Part shown: positions 10,530 through 20,211 of the stretch, in pieces
How positions within the stretch are numbered: the stretch's first letter is position 1
Layout: every line of letters starts with the position of its first letter
Notes under the pieces: model-generated
What the model was told of the DNA's origin: nothing
What the model saw: only the letters and a program-made list of their open reading frames with translations
Databases searched by the model: none
Made by a program: the position numbers and the translations under genes
Origin: Aquanectria penicillioides
Lineage: Eukaryota > Ascomycota > Sordariomycetes > Hypocreales > Nectriaceae
DNA length: 64,000 nt
Reading direction: 5' to 3'
Assembly (NCBI GenBank): GCA_003415625.1
Contig: PYIU01000009.1
Coordinates: 2,604,001-2,668,000, forward strand

Positions 10530-12877
10530 ATGGATCGTCAAGACCAAGCCCTTCCCCCGGCATCCGATTACCGGTTCACAATCTGTGTGGATTATGGCAC
10601 GACATTCACTGGTAGGGACAATTCATCACCTTCGAAGCAAGATGCTCACCCTCGTAGGTGTCGCGTGGGCCATGACAACAAAGGGCCAGGCAAACCTGAA
10701 CGACATCGTAGTGGTGACTCAGTGGGATGGGCCTACTGCTCCCAAGGTTCCCTCGTTGTATTCGTATTACTTGAACCAATCGGCACTTTGGTCCAACAAT
10801 AATGCATCTAAACCTGATGTACATGTGATCCGGTTGTCAAAATTGGAGCTGGAAGTGCCAACCCGAACTGACGCTCTCAACAAATTCATGCGAACCGTCC
10901 AGGATGGGCGCCGGCTTCATTTCAGCACCCAAGACGTGTTGGAAAACAATGTCCCTCGGCACTTGGCAAAGAGTCCGGCTGATGTAGTGACGGATTATCT
11001 CGCTGAAGTGGCAATCAAAGTTCGGCAAGATATTGAAAGCAACCTTGATCACGAAACACTACTATTGTATCCAATCGACATAATCATTACTCATCCCGCG
11101 GTATGTATCTGTCATTTCACATGTACTCCACTGATCGAATAACAGGAATGGGACTATACGGCTAGAAACCGGACCTTTAGAGCCGTGAATACCGCATTCT
11201 GGCACGAGTTTCGCGACAACATGGAAGCCCATGAGGGCACAGTCCGACTTGCCACAGAACCGGAGGCATGTGCGCACTACACAATGAGATTTGGAGGCGG
11301 TGCAGGTAAACTCAGAAAGGTATCAGCGCCTCTCTTGTGATAGGTTTCAAATTAACGTTGAGTCAGGGAGAATGCTTCATGGTTGTCGATGCTGGCGGCG
11401 GTACAGTAGTGAGTTTCCCCTCAAGTTACTGACGGAATACTGGCTGACGTCGAAGGACGTGGTGTCGTATATGGTCGAAGAGCTGGAGCCGAATTTTAGA
11501 TTTCGAAAAATCACAGATGCTTGTGGTCTGTATGCTCGCAACGCCATATGAAACCTACTGATTTGCCCCAGGCCTCAGGTGCGGTGCTGTTACGATCGAC
11601 AACTATTTCTTATCTGAGTTCCTCCCTCGGAAGCTGGGTAGTGACTATCATGAGCTCCTCACTTCGGCAGCACCCGGGCTGGAACAATTCGGCCCAGGGG
11701 GGCACGTCATCTTGAGCACCCAGCTTCAGAGGCTATTGTCAAACTTTCGGCCCATTAAGCATGACTATACCCGGGTTCCCGAGGGAGGGGGCGATGATAC
11801 TCCTCACTTCATGGACTTGCTTGAAGGAATAGGGAATGAGAATGATCCTGAGCGTGGGGTCATCAATGGTCAGCTGCGAATTTCAAAGTAAGTTGGAGAC
11901 CTCAAGCCTGTTCTCGGCTCACCATTGCCACAGCGCCGAACTTGAAGATATGTTTAAAGTAGCCTTGGAAGGGACCATACAACTTATTACACAGCAACTC
12001 GCGCAGGCTGGACGCCATCTGCAGTTTAAAGTAGCAAATTCTTGGCCAGATAATGTCACGAACTAACATGTGTACAGAAAATCTTCCTGTCAAGTGGGTT
12101 ATCCGAAAGCAAGTATCTACAGGACACTCTGCAAGATCGGCTGCGCGCGTCCGGCCGACATATTATAGCAGGAGGAAAAGCCAGGTATTTGTGAACCACA
12201 GTTTCTTCTATAGCAAGCTAACGAGAATCGCAGTTGGTGCGCTGTTGCGCAAGGCGGCGTATTGATGGGTCTTGGATATGGTTGTACCCCGCCACTACCA
12301 AGCATCTGGTGCCCGTATCACATTGGTGTCATTATTTCTGAGCGTTGGGCCAATTACCATCATACTCGAGACCAAAAGCACGACAATGACTTTTACGAAC
12401 AACCTCGAACAAGAAGCAACGTCAAGTGGCTAGTAACCCAGGGAGACCTCATTGCTCCTGGGGAAGATCGGCGAGTTACGCAGCGCATTGTAAAAAGGCT
12501 CAAGGAACACGAGAACCGCGCTGGGAGGTTGCCGGTGATATTTGCCAACTTTACATACAACACGGAAACGCCATCAAAGAATCTTGACAACATTGACGGC
12601 AAGTCTCTCTGTCAGTCGAGAGCGCGGTAGCTAATCCGTAATAGGCACACGGCAGACCGTGAACTTAGACTACGACCTGACAGACGCCTCGAAATCCCGG
12701 GTCACTAGCCCGGACGGAGAACTGGTCTACTATCAGGTGGAAATGCGCTTAGACGTCATCGTCAACCAGCAGGGCGTCAGCCTTGAGCTCCTAGCCGGGC
12801 CGGGGCTAGAAAAAGGAGGAGGAAGCCAGTTGGCCTACCATTCTCGGAGCCTTGATGGTTCGCCAGCACATGATTGA
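10530..12877 (+). CDS. Hsp70-like ATPase (HSPA12-type, actin/Hsp70 fold), ten exons
   Basis: Ten exons (10530-10611, 10658-11100, 11146-11319, 11367-11408, 11456-11525, 11572-11887, 11934-12030, 12078-12184, 12234-12598, 12645-12877) total 1929 nt, exactly 643 codons, giving 642 residues. The nine introns are 45-49 nt. Actin-fold motifs are in order: phosphate-1 loop ICVDYGTTFTGVAWA near residue 18, phosphate-2 loop VVDAGGGTVD near residue 240, and an adenosine-type motif FLSSGLSESKYL near residue 413. This is the divergent, NACHT/NLR-associated HSPA12-like class common in filamentous fungi, not a canonical heat-shock chaperone: the C-terminus lacks a classical substrate-binding domain and an EEVD tail. 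Expected role: cytosolic ATP-dependent regulator of unknown client. Intron 9 (12599-12644) has a GC donor (G|GCAAGT). The exon sum being a multiple of three supports every splice choice. Confidence 0.88.
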
Positions 12878-13330
12878 GCGGCGTGAATTGTAGACGGTGG
12901 CAGATGTATCCTTTTGTATCTTTTCGATAGTTTGTACGCCTTGTCAGCCAAAGGACCACTAGCCTAGGCTCTCAGCCTGCATATTTGAAACCCCCACGCT
13001 TCATTGGACTAGCCATGCCTCAACCCCGCCTATTGAGTATTGACTACTGTTCAACCCTTGCCGTTGTGTTTAGCTTGACGACGTGTAAGCCTAATATGCA
13101 GAAGAAGGTGTCAAAATGGCTGGACGTCATGGTAAGCTTGGAAGAAGATGGGTCGACGTCATTCGTGTTCTAGACCCTGAAGCTGCATGACAGCCCAGCA
13201 GAAGGCATACGGCGAGGCTGGGCTTTTTTGTCAATATTTGGCGTAGTTATTCTTTGACTCGGAAGCCGATGCGGGTTTCCATCTACGTCCTGAATCTTGA
13301 TCCTTCTGCACCAGTCGCTACCTCTAACAG
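12878..13330. other. Intergenic region, no gene seen
   Basis: About 450 bases between two same-strand genes; presumed 3' UTR of the Hsp70-like gene and promoter of the next. No recognised element. Confidence 0.4.
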
Positions 13331-14083
13331 ATGGAATCGTGGCGAGAGAAAAACATATCCACAACAGACCTCTATGAATGGGTCAACCTAATCAACCTCA
13401 GCACGGTTGACTGGGGCATCGGCTTCCTCCCGTACAATGTCGTCGCCATCGCGGGTTCCGCTAACGATACAAAAGTGCTTCCAACCAACGTTTATATAAT
13501 AGAGAACGCGACCAAAGGGAACCCTGGTGCCAACGACATGGCAAAGATTGTGTTTGGGATCGCCTCTGGCATTGTCATCATCTGGGCGGCGGTATGGCTG
13601 TACTACAACCTCTCCAAGATGTTCCGGCCGGCTTCCGATGGCGATGCTGTCGAGTTCAGCGTCATCAGCGGCGACTTTCTCAGCGCCGCCGAGTTCCGCA
13701 GTCAGCTGCAGAACATATACTACGACGGGGAAAAGATGGAACCTGAAGCTTTGGAGAAGGATGTTCAAGCCGACGGTTTCGATGCGGCTGATGTCGAGGC
13801 TGCCAATGCCCTCCTGAGACAGATGTACGGCATAGACATGGACATGTGGGGGAGACAAAACGCACACGCAGATATAAGAGCCCGGCAGAATGAGATGATG
13901 CACCAGAGCGACGGGATCCTGGCAGAGCTTCATCGGTTAGTTGAGAGCTGGTACTTGTACGTCAATAGTCCAGCAGCACGAGACGTGACGGAGGCAGAAA
14001 AACGGCAGATGGAAAGGATTAAAGAGATAATGGAGTCAATTGGGTCCGAGAGGTATCCGGGGAAGCGGCCCCCGAGCGGTTGA
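13331..14083 (+). CDS. Single-pass membrane protein, 250 residues, unknown function
   Basis: An intronless frame with ATG at 13331 encodes 250 residues. Residues 1-65 are polar and contain N-glycosylation-type sites (NIST, NLST, NDTK, NATK), consistent with an outside or lumenal face. One strong transmembrane helix follows (MAKIVFGIASGIVIIWAAVWLYY, about residues 70-92). The rest is acidic and helical, likely cytoplasmic, ending in KRPPSG. There is no cleavable signal peptide; topology would come from the single helix. No family recognised. It lies 454 bases downstream of the Hsp70-like gene on the same strand, but nothing in the sequence ties the two together. Confidence 0.65.
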   Translation: MESWREKNISTTDLYEWVNLINLSTVDWGIGFLPYNVVAIAGSANDTKVLPTNVYIIENATKGNPGANDMAKIVFGIASGIVIIWAAVWLYYNLSKMFRPASDGDAVEFSVISGDFLSAAEFRSQLQNIYYDGEKMEPEALEKDVQADGFDAADVEAANALLRQMYGIDMDMWGRQNAHADIRARQNEMMHQSDGILAELHRLVESWYLYVNSPAARDVTEAEKRQMERIKEIMESIGSERYPGKRPPSG

Positions 14084-15065
14084 CATATCAAGGCACTGCT
14101 GTGAACCGGTAGCTGGATCTGATTTATAAATACGGTTCATCGACCTGGATCCACGATGTTGACTAACGGTTGATAAAATAGATGGGAGGTTACTTGTCTC
14201 TGGCTAAGGGTTGAACAAATATCCTTCAAAATATACTTGTTGCAGAGCAATACTGTGAACAGTAGTGAATGACAATATATATTCATGTGTCTAGCCCGTC
14301 ACACTGTCAACAATACAGATGATGAATCGATGTACTCGACTGTTTCAACGATGGAATGACTGTACTAATCAGCTCGTAGTTTCTCATATATTCATAGTCA
14401 CCATTATTACTCAAAACCAACCGGCGTTGGTTTACTCTTGCAGGCCAGTTGATACACCCAAACTATCTAATACCATGCCTAACAAACTGCAATTTGCGGT
14501 CTCGCGCCATACAACACTGGTCTGAGTCATCTCTTCCCGGATCTACGGAAATGTAGCCCTCCATAAATGCTCCATTTGGCTGACATGCAAAGTTAGATTG
14601 CCAGTCACGCTGCCGCCCCTGTAATTGGGTCGGCTAATCATCCATAGCATGGTTCGTGACACTCGCATTGAACGCGGGGTATGCGGAGGATCCGCACCAC
14701 TAGTTGCGCATGGTGAGCCCAGTCAGGACGGACGAGCAACGGAATTGTCTTGACTTGTCTTGGATTGTCGTATGCTCGACCTGGGGTGCATGTGGTCAGT
14801 CAGTTGTCCGGACGGCAAAGCTTCAGCTCCAACTGGGGCCTGCGTGACCTTGGCCTGCTCCAACGCCAGCCTCTCTCTTTTAAGCGAGCTTAGGATATTG
14901 CTCCCGTATTAAGAAACATGCCATGCTGTGCGATGCTGTGCCATTGAGCCCCTCCCCCCCCCCCCCCCCCCTTCATTATATCTCCCGTCCCCGCATCCTC
15001 GGTCCGCCTCGGAGCGACGACGACGTTGACGCTCCTTCAATTGACCAACCACTGCTCCAGCGCAG
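14084..15065. other. Intergenic region with pyrimidine-rich leader of the next gene
   Basis: About 980 bases. The left part is AT-rich and featureless. From about 14860 it becomes CT-rich, including the C18 tract, as is common just upstream of fungal start codons. No gene seen. Confidence 0.45.
14954..14971. repeat. C18 homopolymer tract
   Basis: Eighteen uninterrupted C residues, preceded by CCCCT, sit about 95 bases upstream of the Zn2Cys6 start codon, probably in its 5' UTR or core promoter. The true length is uncertain because other homopolymers in this window appear under-called. Confidence 0.9.
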
Positions 15066-17256
15066 ATGGACGACTACAACGAGACGTCGAGCGAACCTGC
15101 GAGAAAGCGGCTTCGGACGTCGCATGCAGTAAGTCGCCCGCGCCCAGGGACTCTTCTCGCGCCGGCAATGCCCTGTTTCTAACACCTGCTCTCCCTAGTG
15201 TGATACCTGCAGAGCTCGCAAGATCCGGTCGGCATCTTTTCGGTGGTGCTACTCTTATGCCGCTGCTGACATGGAATCACCAGATGTGACGGAGGACACC
15301 CCTGCGCCACCTGCTCCAAGGCAGAACAGGACTGCTCATACGGTTCCGAAGCAAGCTCGTAAGCCCGGAGACTTCCTCTGTCTGGCGACTTTTGGGCCTC
15401 CTCTAACTTCATCGCAGGCGGGGCAAGAGTGATCTCATCCTCGAGGGCGTCTTGCGCGTGGAAAAGTACCTCCACGACCTCAACGCCTCGCTCGCCAAGG
15501 ATCGCCAGCAGTCGCACGTCTCGCCCAATCTGCCGTTTGGAAGCTCGTTCTCGGGGTCCCCTCACAATGAAGGAAGCGTGCGCCGTCCTAGCATTCCGGT
15601 CCAAACACCGGTTAGCGAAACGCGCCCAGGCAACGGATACAGCTTCGACAATGCGGTGCTCGATTCCATGCACACATCAACTACAGAGTCAATCCTCCAG
15701 TGGCCTCACTTTGACACCTTTTCGTCTCTTCGATCCGATCATGCCTCCATATTTCACCTCGAGCAGTCCAGGAGCCCATTGAAGATGCGGCCCAACGCCA
15801 TGTATCCGTACATGGCCATTGAGGACATTGACTCGATCCTCGACTCGTTCCAGCACAATATCAACTTCTGGTATCCCACCATGTCGCAGGGGCAGATTAG
15901 AAAGATCAGATCCACTCTGGAAACCGGTGTGCCGTCCGAGGATACCATCGACGCCTGTCTGACGCTGCTCACGTTGGCCCTCGGCTGCGCAAGCCAGATC
16001 ATAACTGGACTCCGTCGTGGATCACGGCATTTGAGCGAGGATGGGGTTCGCAAGAGGCTGCTAAAGAGAGACATGGGGAATATATACTTTGAGAGTGCTC
16101 TGAAAAAGATCCACGTTGCACACTTGCATGTCAGTTCTGAAGCCATCCAATGCCTCTTCTTTGCTGCGTGAGTACCCAAAGCCACATTGATTCTGCTGTT
16201 GACTCTTAAAAGGATATATTTTGCCTCGCTTGTTCGTCCTCTTCAAGCCTGGGAGTTTCTGAGCGCAACCGCATCAAAGTGCCTCCTCCTGCTCGCCTAC
16301 CCGCCCGCCGATTGCTCGCCCGAAGATCAAGAGCGTATTAGACGAATATTCTGGTCCTGCTATATTCTAGAAAGGTACTGTCTCAAGAAGATGGAGGAAC
16401 TAAACTAACTCCATTAGTGACTACGTCGCCGAGCTCTCTGCATGTCCTCCTTCGGGCATCGCACGGATTGAGTCGTCGGTTCCATTGCCAGGCACATACC
16501 GCACACATACGACCGAGTCGGAAGAAGAGCAGTCGGCTCTTTACTTTCTCGCGTGTATCAGTATGAGGCGCCTGTTAAATAGGGTTCATCAATTGCTGTA
16601 CGCGAGAGATACCGGCGCCGCGCGAGACACGACACGTTTTCCCCCGATTGTGGCCGAGCTGAACCACCAGCTCGACGAGTGGAGGGATGTGCTTCCGGTG
16701 GCCTTTGAGTTTTCCATCGACACAAAGGAGACGCTGACAGAGGCCGGGGGATTCTTGCGGCAGCGATATCTGACGTGCCTGGGAGTCATCTATCGTCCGT
16801 ACCTCATGTGGATTCTAAGCGGAAGCCCAGTAGGTGGCCACGGAATGAACGCAAACGCACCGAGCCAAGATGCGCTGTCAAAATGCAAAGCGTGCATAGA
16901 TGCGTGCATGCTGCATGTGCTCAATTTGAGAGGATTTGCACATACGGTACTCGTTGACACCTGGATTTGCTCTCTTTCGTAAGTCTGTACTCGCTCTGGA
17001 GCCTGGAGCAATGCTAACAGTGCCCAGCATGTCCGGCGCCATGCTCATTCTCCTCGCGGCTTGTCAGGTGCCGACGCTCAAGGCAATCATCAAGCCCGAG
17101 GTCTTGAAGATGGGCAATCACCTTAACCAGCTTTTCCAAGAATGGCGCCAGTTTTCTTTCGGCGCCGACTCGCCCAGCGTTGACCAGAGTCTTTGGATCA
17201 TTCACGAGGCTGAGGGCTTCATAAAAGAAGGCTACAAGCATGCCCAGGTGCTGTGA
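15066..17256 (+). CDS. Zn2Cys6 fungal transcription factor
   Basis: Seven exons (15066-15128, 15199-15227, 15284-15358, 15418-16167, 16213-16374, 16418-16978, 17028-17256) total 1869 nt, giving 622 residues. The zinc cluster is at the N-terminus: C22-x2-C25-x6-C32-x5-C38-x2-C41-x6-C48 with basic residues RARKIR between, and a basic stretch ARKRLR just before it that could act as a nuclear signal. A linker and a short coiled-coil stretch (SDLILEGVLRVEKYLHDLNA) follow, which would fit dimerisation. The middle and C-terminal regions match the fungal-specific transcription factor domain layout (helical, with IRRIFWSCYILE). It should bind DNA as a pathway-specific regulator; the target is not readable. 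The zinc cluster is split by introns at 15129-15198 and 15228-15283, as in several ascomycete homologues. Exon sums keep frame throughout. Confidence 0.9.
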
Positions 17257-17281
17257 GCTGTTCCAGGTGCTGTGAGCTGTT
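17244..17281. repeat. 19-bp tandem duplication across the stop codon
   Basis: The unit CCAGGTGCTGTGAGCTGTT occurs twice in tandem, and each copy contains the CTGTGA that ends the Zn2Cys6 frame. The first copy supplies the stop; the second lies in the 3' UTR. This is a recent local duplication by replication slippage. Confidence 0.9.
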
Positions 17282-17866
17282 CCAGGTCCGTAGGAGATGT
17301 GCCTGGACGGCGGCCACCACGATACCCGTGTTACAGCCTGTGTTAGCAATGCTCGTCTTTGTTTGTTATCGAAATGTCTTTACATAGAAGGGGCTCGTCC
17401 TCGTCAGGTGGTTGAGAAATCTTGGTTGTCCAACCTAGGGAGAAACATGACTTTGGCGATGGGAGGTATCAGCGAAATGATTTATAAGATATGATGGCAG
17501 CTTTGATTCTTGTAAAAGTAAAATGCTTAGCTTATTCAAACTCATTTATTGTTGCATATCTCATCACCACTTACACGCAGGTGGGGATCAACCTCCCGCC
17601 GGCGGCTCCGTCGGACGCGTCACGTCATCAGCCCCACGAGCTTCCTTGTCCGTCACTCTCATCACACACACACACACGGCAATCCACGCCTGCTGTGCCG
17701 TCAGCGACCCAAAGGCCCTCGTACAACATCCCTCCACCCTTCGAATCCCCTCGCAAAGCTGTCGCGTACCGTCGCCCCGTCGAATCCCCCCGAAGCGCCT
17801 CCTTTCCCACACCGTATCGCCGCTCTAGAGCTCCGCAAAGATCCCGCCAGGCTCCGTCCGCCCGCA
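17257..17866. other. Intergenic region with a short CA microsatellite
   Basis: About 610 bases between the transcription factor and the promethin-like gene. A (CA)7-type run lies near 17664-17678, and the right half is strongly CT-rich, a likely 5' UTR. Long open frames across this part are a product of base composition. Confidence 0.5.
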
Positions 17867-18392
17867 ATGTCGACGGCCGCAAACACCGAGTCCACCGGCC
17901 TCGCCGGCGACAAGGCCTCCGGGCTGTACTCGTACGCCCAAAGCTCCATCGACCGCGTGGTGTCGCCGTCCTCCCGCCAGCGCGCCTACGACTTAACCAC
18001 CGACTTTGCCGTCGAGCGGCCGATACTCTTCGTGCGCCAGCCCGAACCCCTCACAGACCTCATGCTAACCGCCGCTGCAGTCCTTCATCGTCGGCCAGCT
18101 TCTCTTCTCCTTCCTCCCGTTTCTCCTCTTTGCGACCTTTTCCCTCTCCACGGTCGCCTTCGCCCTCGGCACGGCACTCGTGTTCGCGCTGTTTTGGATC
18201 GGTGTTGCATTCATGGTCCTGGTGCCGACGCTGCTTCTTACATCCTCCATTGCCGTCCTGGTCTGGAGCTGGGCTGTTGGAAGCTTCCTCGTCGCGCGAT
18301 GGCTCTACAACCACGCTCCATTTGGAGTGCAGGAGATTGACCAGGGCATCGAGTATGCGAAGAAGGAGAATGCAGTGGACGGCACAAAGTAA
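17867..18392 (+). CDS. Promethin/LDO-like lipid-droplet membrane protein (candidate)
   Basis: Two exons, 17867-18031 and 18081-18392, joined across a 49 nt intron (GTGCGC...GCTAACCGCCGCTGCAG), encode 158 residues. The N-terminus (about 50 residues) is polar and Ser/Ala rich. Residues 57-135 are almost wholly hydrophobic, with two long helical hairpins (FIVGQLLFSFLPFLLFATFSL and ALVFALFWIGVAFMVLVPTL), then a helix ending in WLYNHAPF and a short charged tail. A compact hydrophobic hairpin of this size resembles the promethin family (yeast Ldo16, human TMEM159/LDAF1), which works with seipin at lipid droplets. The assignment rests on topology and general look, so it is tentative; another small ER membrane protein is possible. 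It is convergent with rpt2, with 298 bases between the stops. Confidence 0.6.
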
Positions 18393-18690
18393 GCTCCCTA
18401 GGCTAGCCTGCGGGCATTGGGCGGCTGGAAGATGGTTGGATATCGAGTTATAGGTTAAAATGACGGTGACGGCACGGGATACCCAGGGATTATGGTTGCC
18501 GGCTTACGGATTGACAAAGGATGGGATCCTAGGATGGTTATGATTCACTTCCATGACGGTTCCAAATCAATACATTTCACTTTGATCATAATGTGAACTT
18601 CGCGTAGTCTGTGCCAATCGACGCAAATCTATTCCTCATTACGAGACCAGTCCGTCCTCGTCTATCTCGCCTGCCCATAACCCTGTTACA

Positions 18691-20211
18691 TTACAAATAC
18701 AGACCCTCCGGCTCGCCCTCCTGCTTCGTGCGGAGCACTCTCTCGCGCGCCGACCGGAAATCTGCCATCTGGACCCGCATACGACGCTCTCGGAGCGCCA
18801 GCAAACCGGCCTCAGAGCAGATGGCCTTGATATCGGCACCCGAGAGGTCATCCTTTTGCGAAATAAACTCCTCCAGGTCCACGTCGTCGTTGAGGTTCAT
18901 CTTGGACGTGTGCAGGGTGAAGATCTTTCGCTTGGTGTTCTGGTCGGGGTTCTCGAAGAGGATCTTTCGGTCGATACGTCCGGGACGGATCAGGGCGGGA
19001 TCCAAACTCTCAATCTTGTTGGTGGCCATGATGACCTTGACGTCGCCACGGTCGTCGAAACCGTCGAGCTGGTTCAGAAGCTCCAGCATGGTTCGCTGGA
19101 CTTCTCGCTCACCTCCAGAGGTGGAATCGTATCGCTTCGTACCAATGGCGTCGATTTCGTCAATGAAGACGATGGAAGGTGCGTTTTCACCCGCAACCTA
19201 CGATATTAGAATCATGTTTTACACGGGAATAGATAATATCTTACCTGGAACAGCTGTCGCACCAGTCGGGGACCGTCACCAAGGTACTTCTGGATCAACT
19301 CACTGCCCACAATGCGCAGGAAGGTGGCAGAAGTCTGGTTGGCAACGGCCTTGGCCAGCAGCGTCTTTCCGGTTCCGGGAGCGCCGTAGAGGATGACACC
19401 CTTCGGGGGCTTGATACCCATCTCCTCGTAGAGTTCGGGGTGCAGCAGGGGCAGCTCCACCGACTCTCTGACTTCCTGAATCTGCTGCTCCAAACCACCA
19501 ATGTCGGCGTATGACTCCGTTGGTGCCTTGTCCAGCTTCATGACGCTGACGATGGGATCGGCGTCGTCTGTCAACACACCGACAATGCTCACGCTCTTAT
19601 GGTGCAACAGGACGCTGGCACCGGGCTCCAGGAGGTCCTTGTCGACAAAGCTCATGATGCTGACGTAGTACTCGGGACCAGTTGTGCTGCTGACGATGGC
19701 ATGGTCATCGTCGATCAACTCCTCCAAGGTTCCAACGCCCATGGGGCTTCCACGCATGTCGTCGACACGTCCACGCTCGTCGGCTAACCGGTCGATGTCG
19801 GCATCGGGGCCGGCGACGGCGCCCTCCTTGGCAGCCTTGGCCTTGCGGAGGCGCTCTTGGTTCTCGACGTACTCCTCCTCGAGCAAGAGGTGATCGTGAA
19901 TTCGCTGCATTCGAAGCAGGCGGAGCTTGCACCGGCTGGTAGGGTAGACGGCTGGGAGCTTGGCGGCGGCGCTGGTACCGCCAGCCTTTCTCTTCTTGCG
20001 ACCAACTCGGGTGGTAGGTCGTGGCGGAGGCTCGTACTTGGGCTTATCCTTCTATCGGAGCTGTTAGAACGTGCAGCGGAGTCGTCAGTTCGAATCTCTT
20101 GCCTTCTTATCCTTGTCATCTTTTCCATCTCCCCCCATGCCAGATTGTCCTTGACCCTAGATAATGTCAACAATGCATCTCGAGTCGATTCGGGCCAATG
20201 CAGCTCACCAT
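18691..20211 (-). CDS. RPT2: 26S proteasome regulatory subunit 4, AAA ATPase Rpt2
   Basis: Four exons on the minus strand (20211-20209, 20156-20103, 20048-19245, 19197-18691) encode 455 residues. Rpt2 is one of six ATPases in the base ring of the 19S particle; it unfolds substrates and gates the 20S core. Visible features: coiled-coil N-terminus ([16 protein letters not shown]), OB-fold region, Walker A GAPGTGKT near residue 241, Walker [15 protein letters not shown] region with RPGRIDRKI, and the C-terminal gate-opening tail GLYL (HbYX-type). The start [10 protein letters not shown] carries the N-myristoylation-type Gly2 known for Rpt2. Exon 1 holds only the ATG; the 52 nt intron begins directly after it. 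The second intron (20049-20102) uses a GC donor (AAG|GCAAGA), as no GT lies nearby. Length is slightly above yeast Rpt2. The gene is divergent from the Ubc1-type E2. Confidence 0.96.

Noticed and set aside
17491..18453. 320-codon open frame on the plus strand
   Set aside because: It overlaps the promethin-like gene in another frame, is Pro/Ser/Arg-rich low complexity from CT-rich DNA, and has no motif.
18611..19396. 261-codon open frame antisense to RPT2
   Set aside because: It is the mirror of the well-supported RPT2 exons and shows no independent motif.
20049..20102. tRNA-like B-box (GTTCGAATCTC) inside the second RPT2 intron
   Set aside because: Only the B-box-like string is present; I could not fold a full cloverleaf with an acceptor stem and A-box, and the segment is fully explained as an intron.
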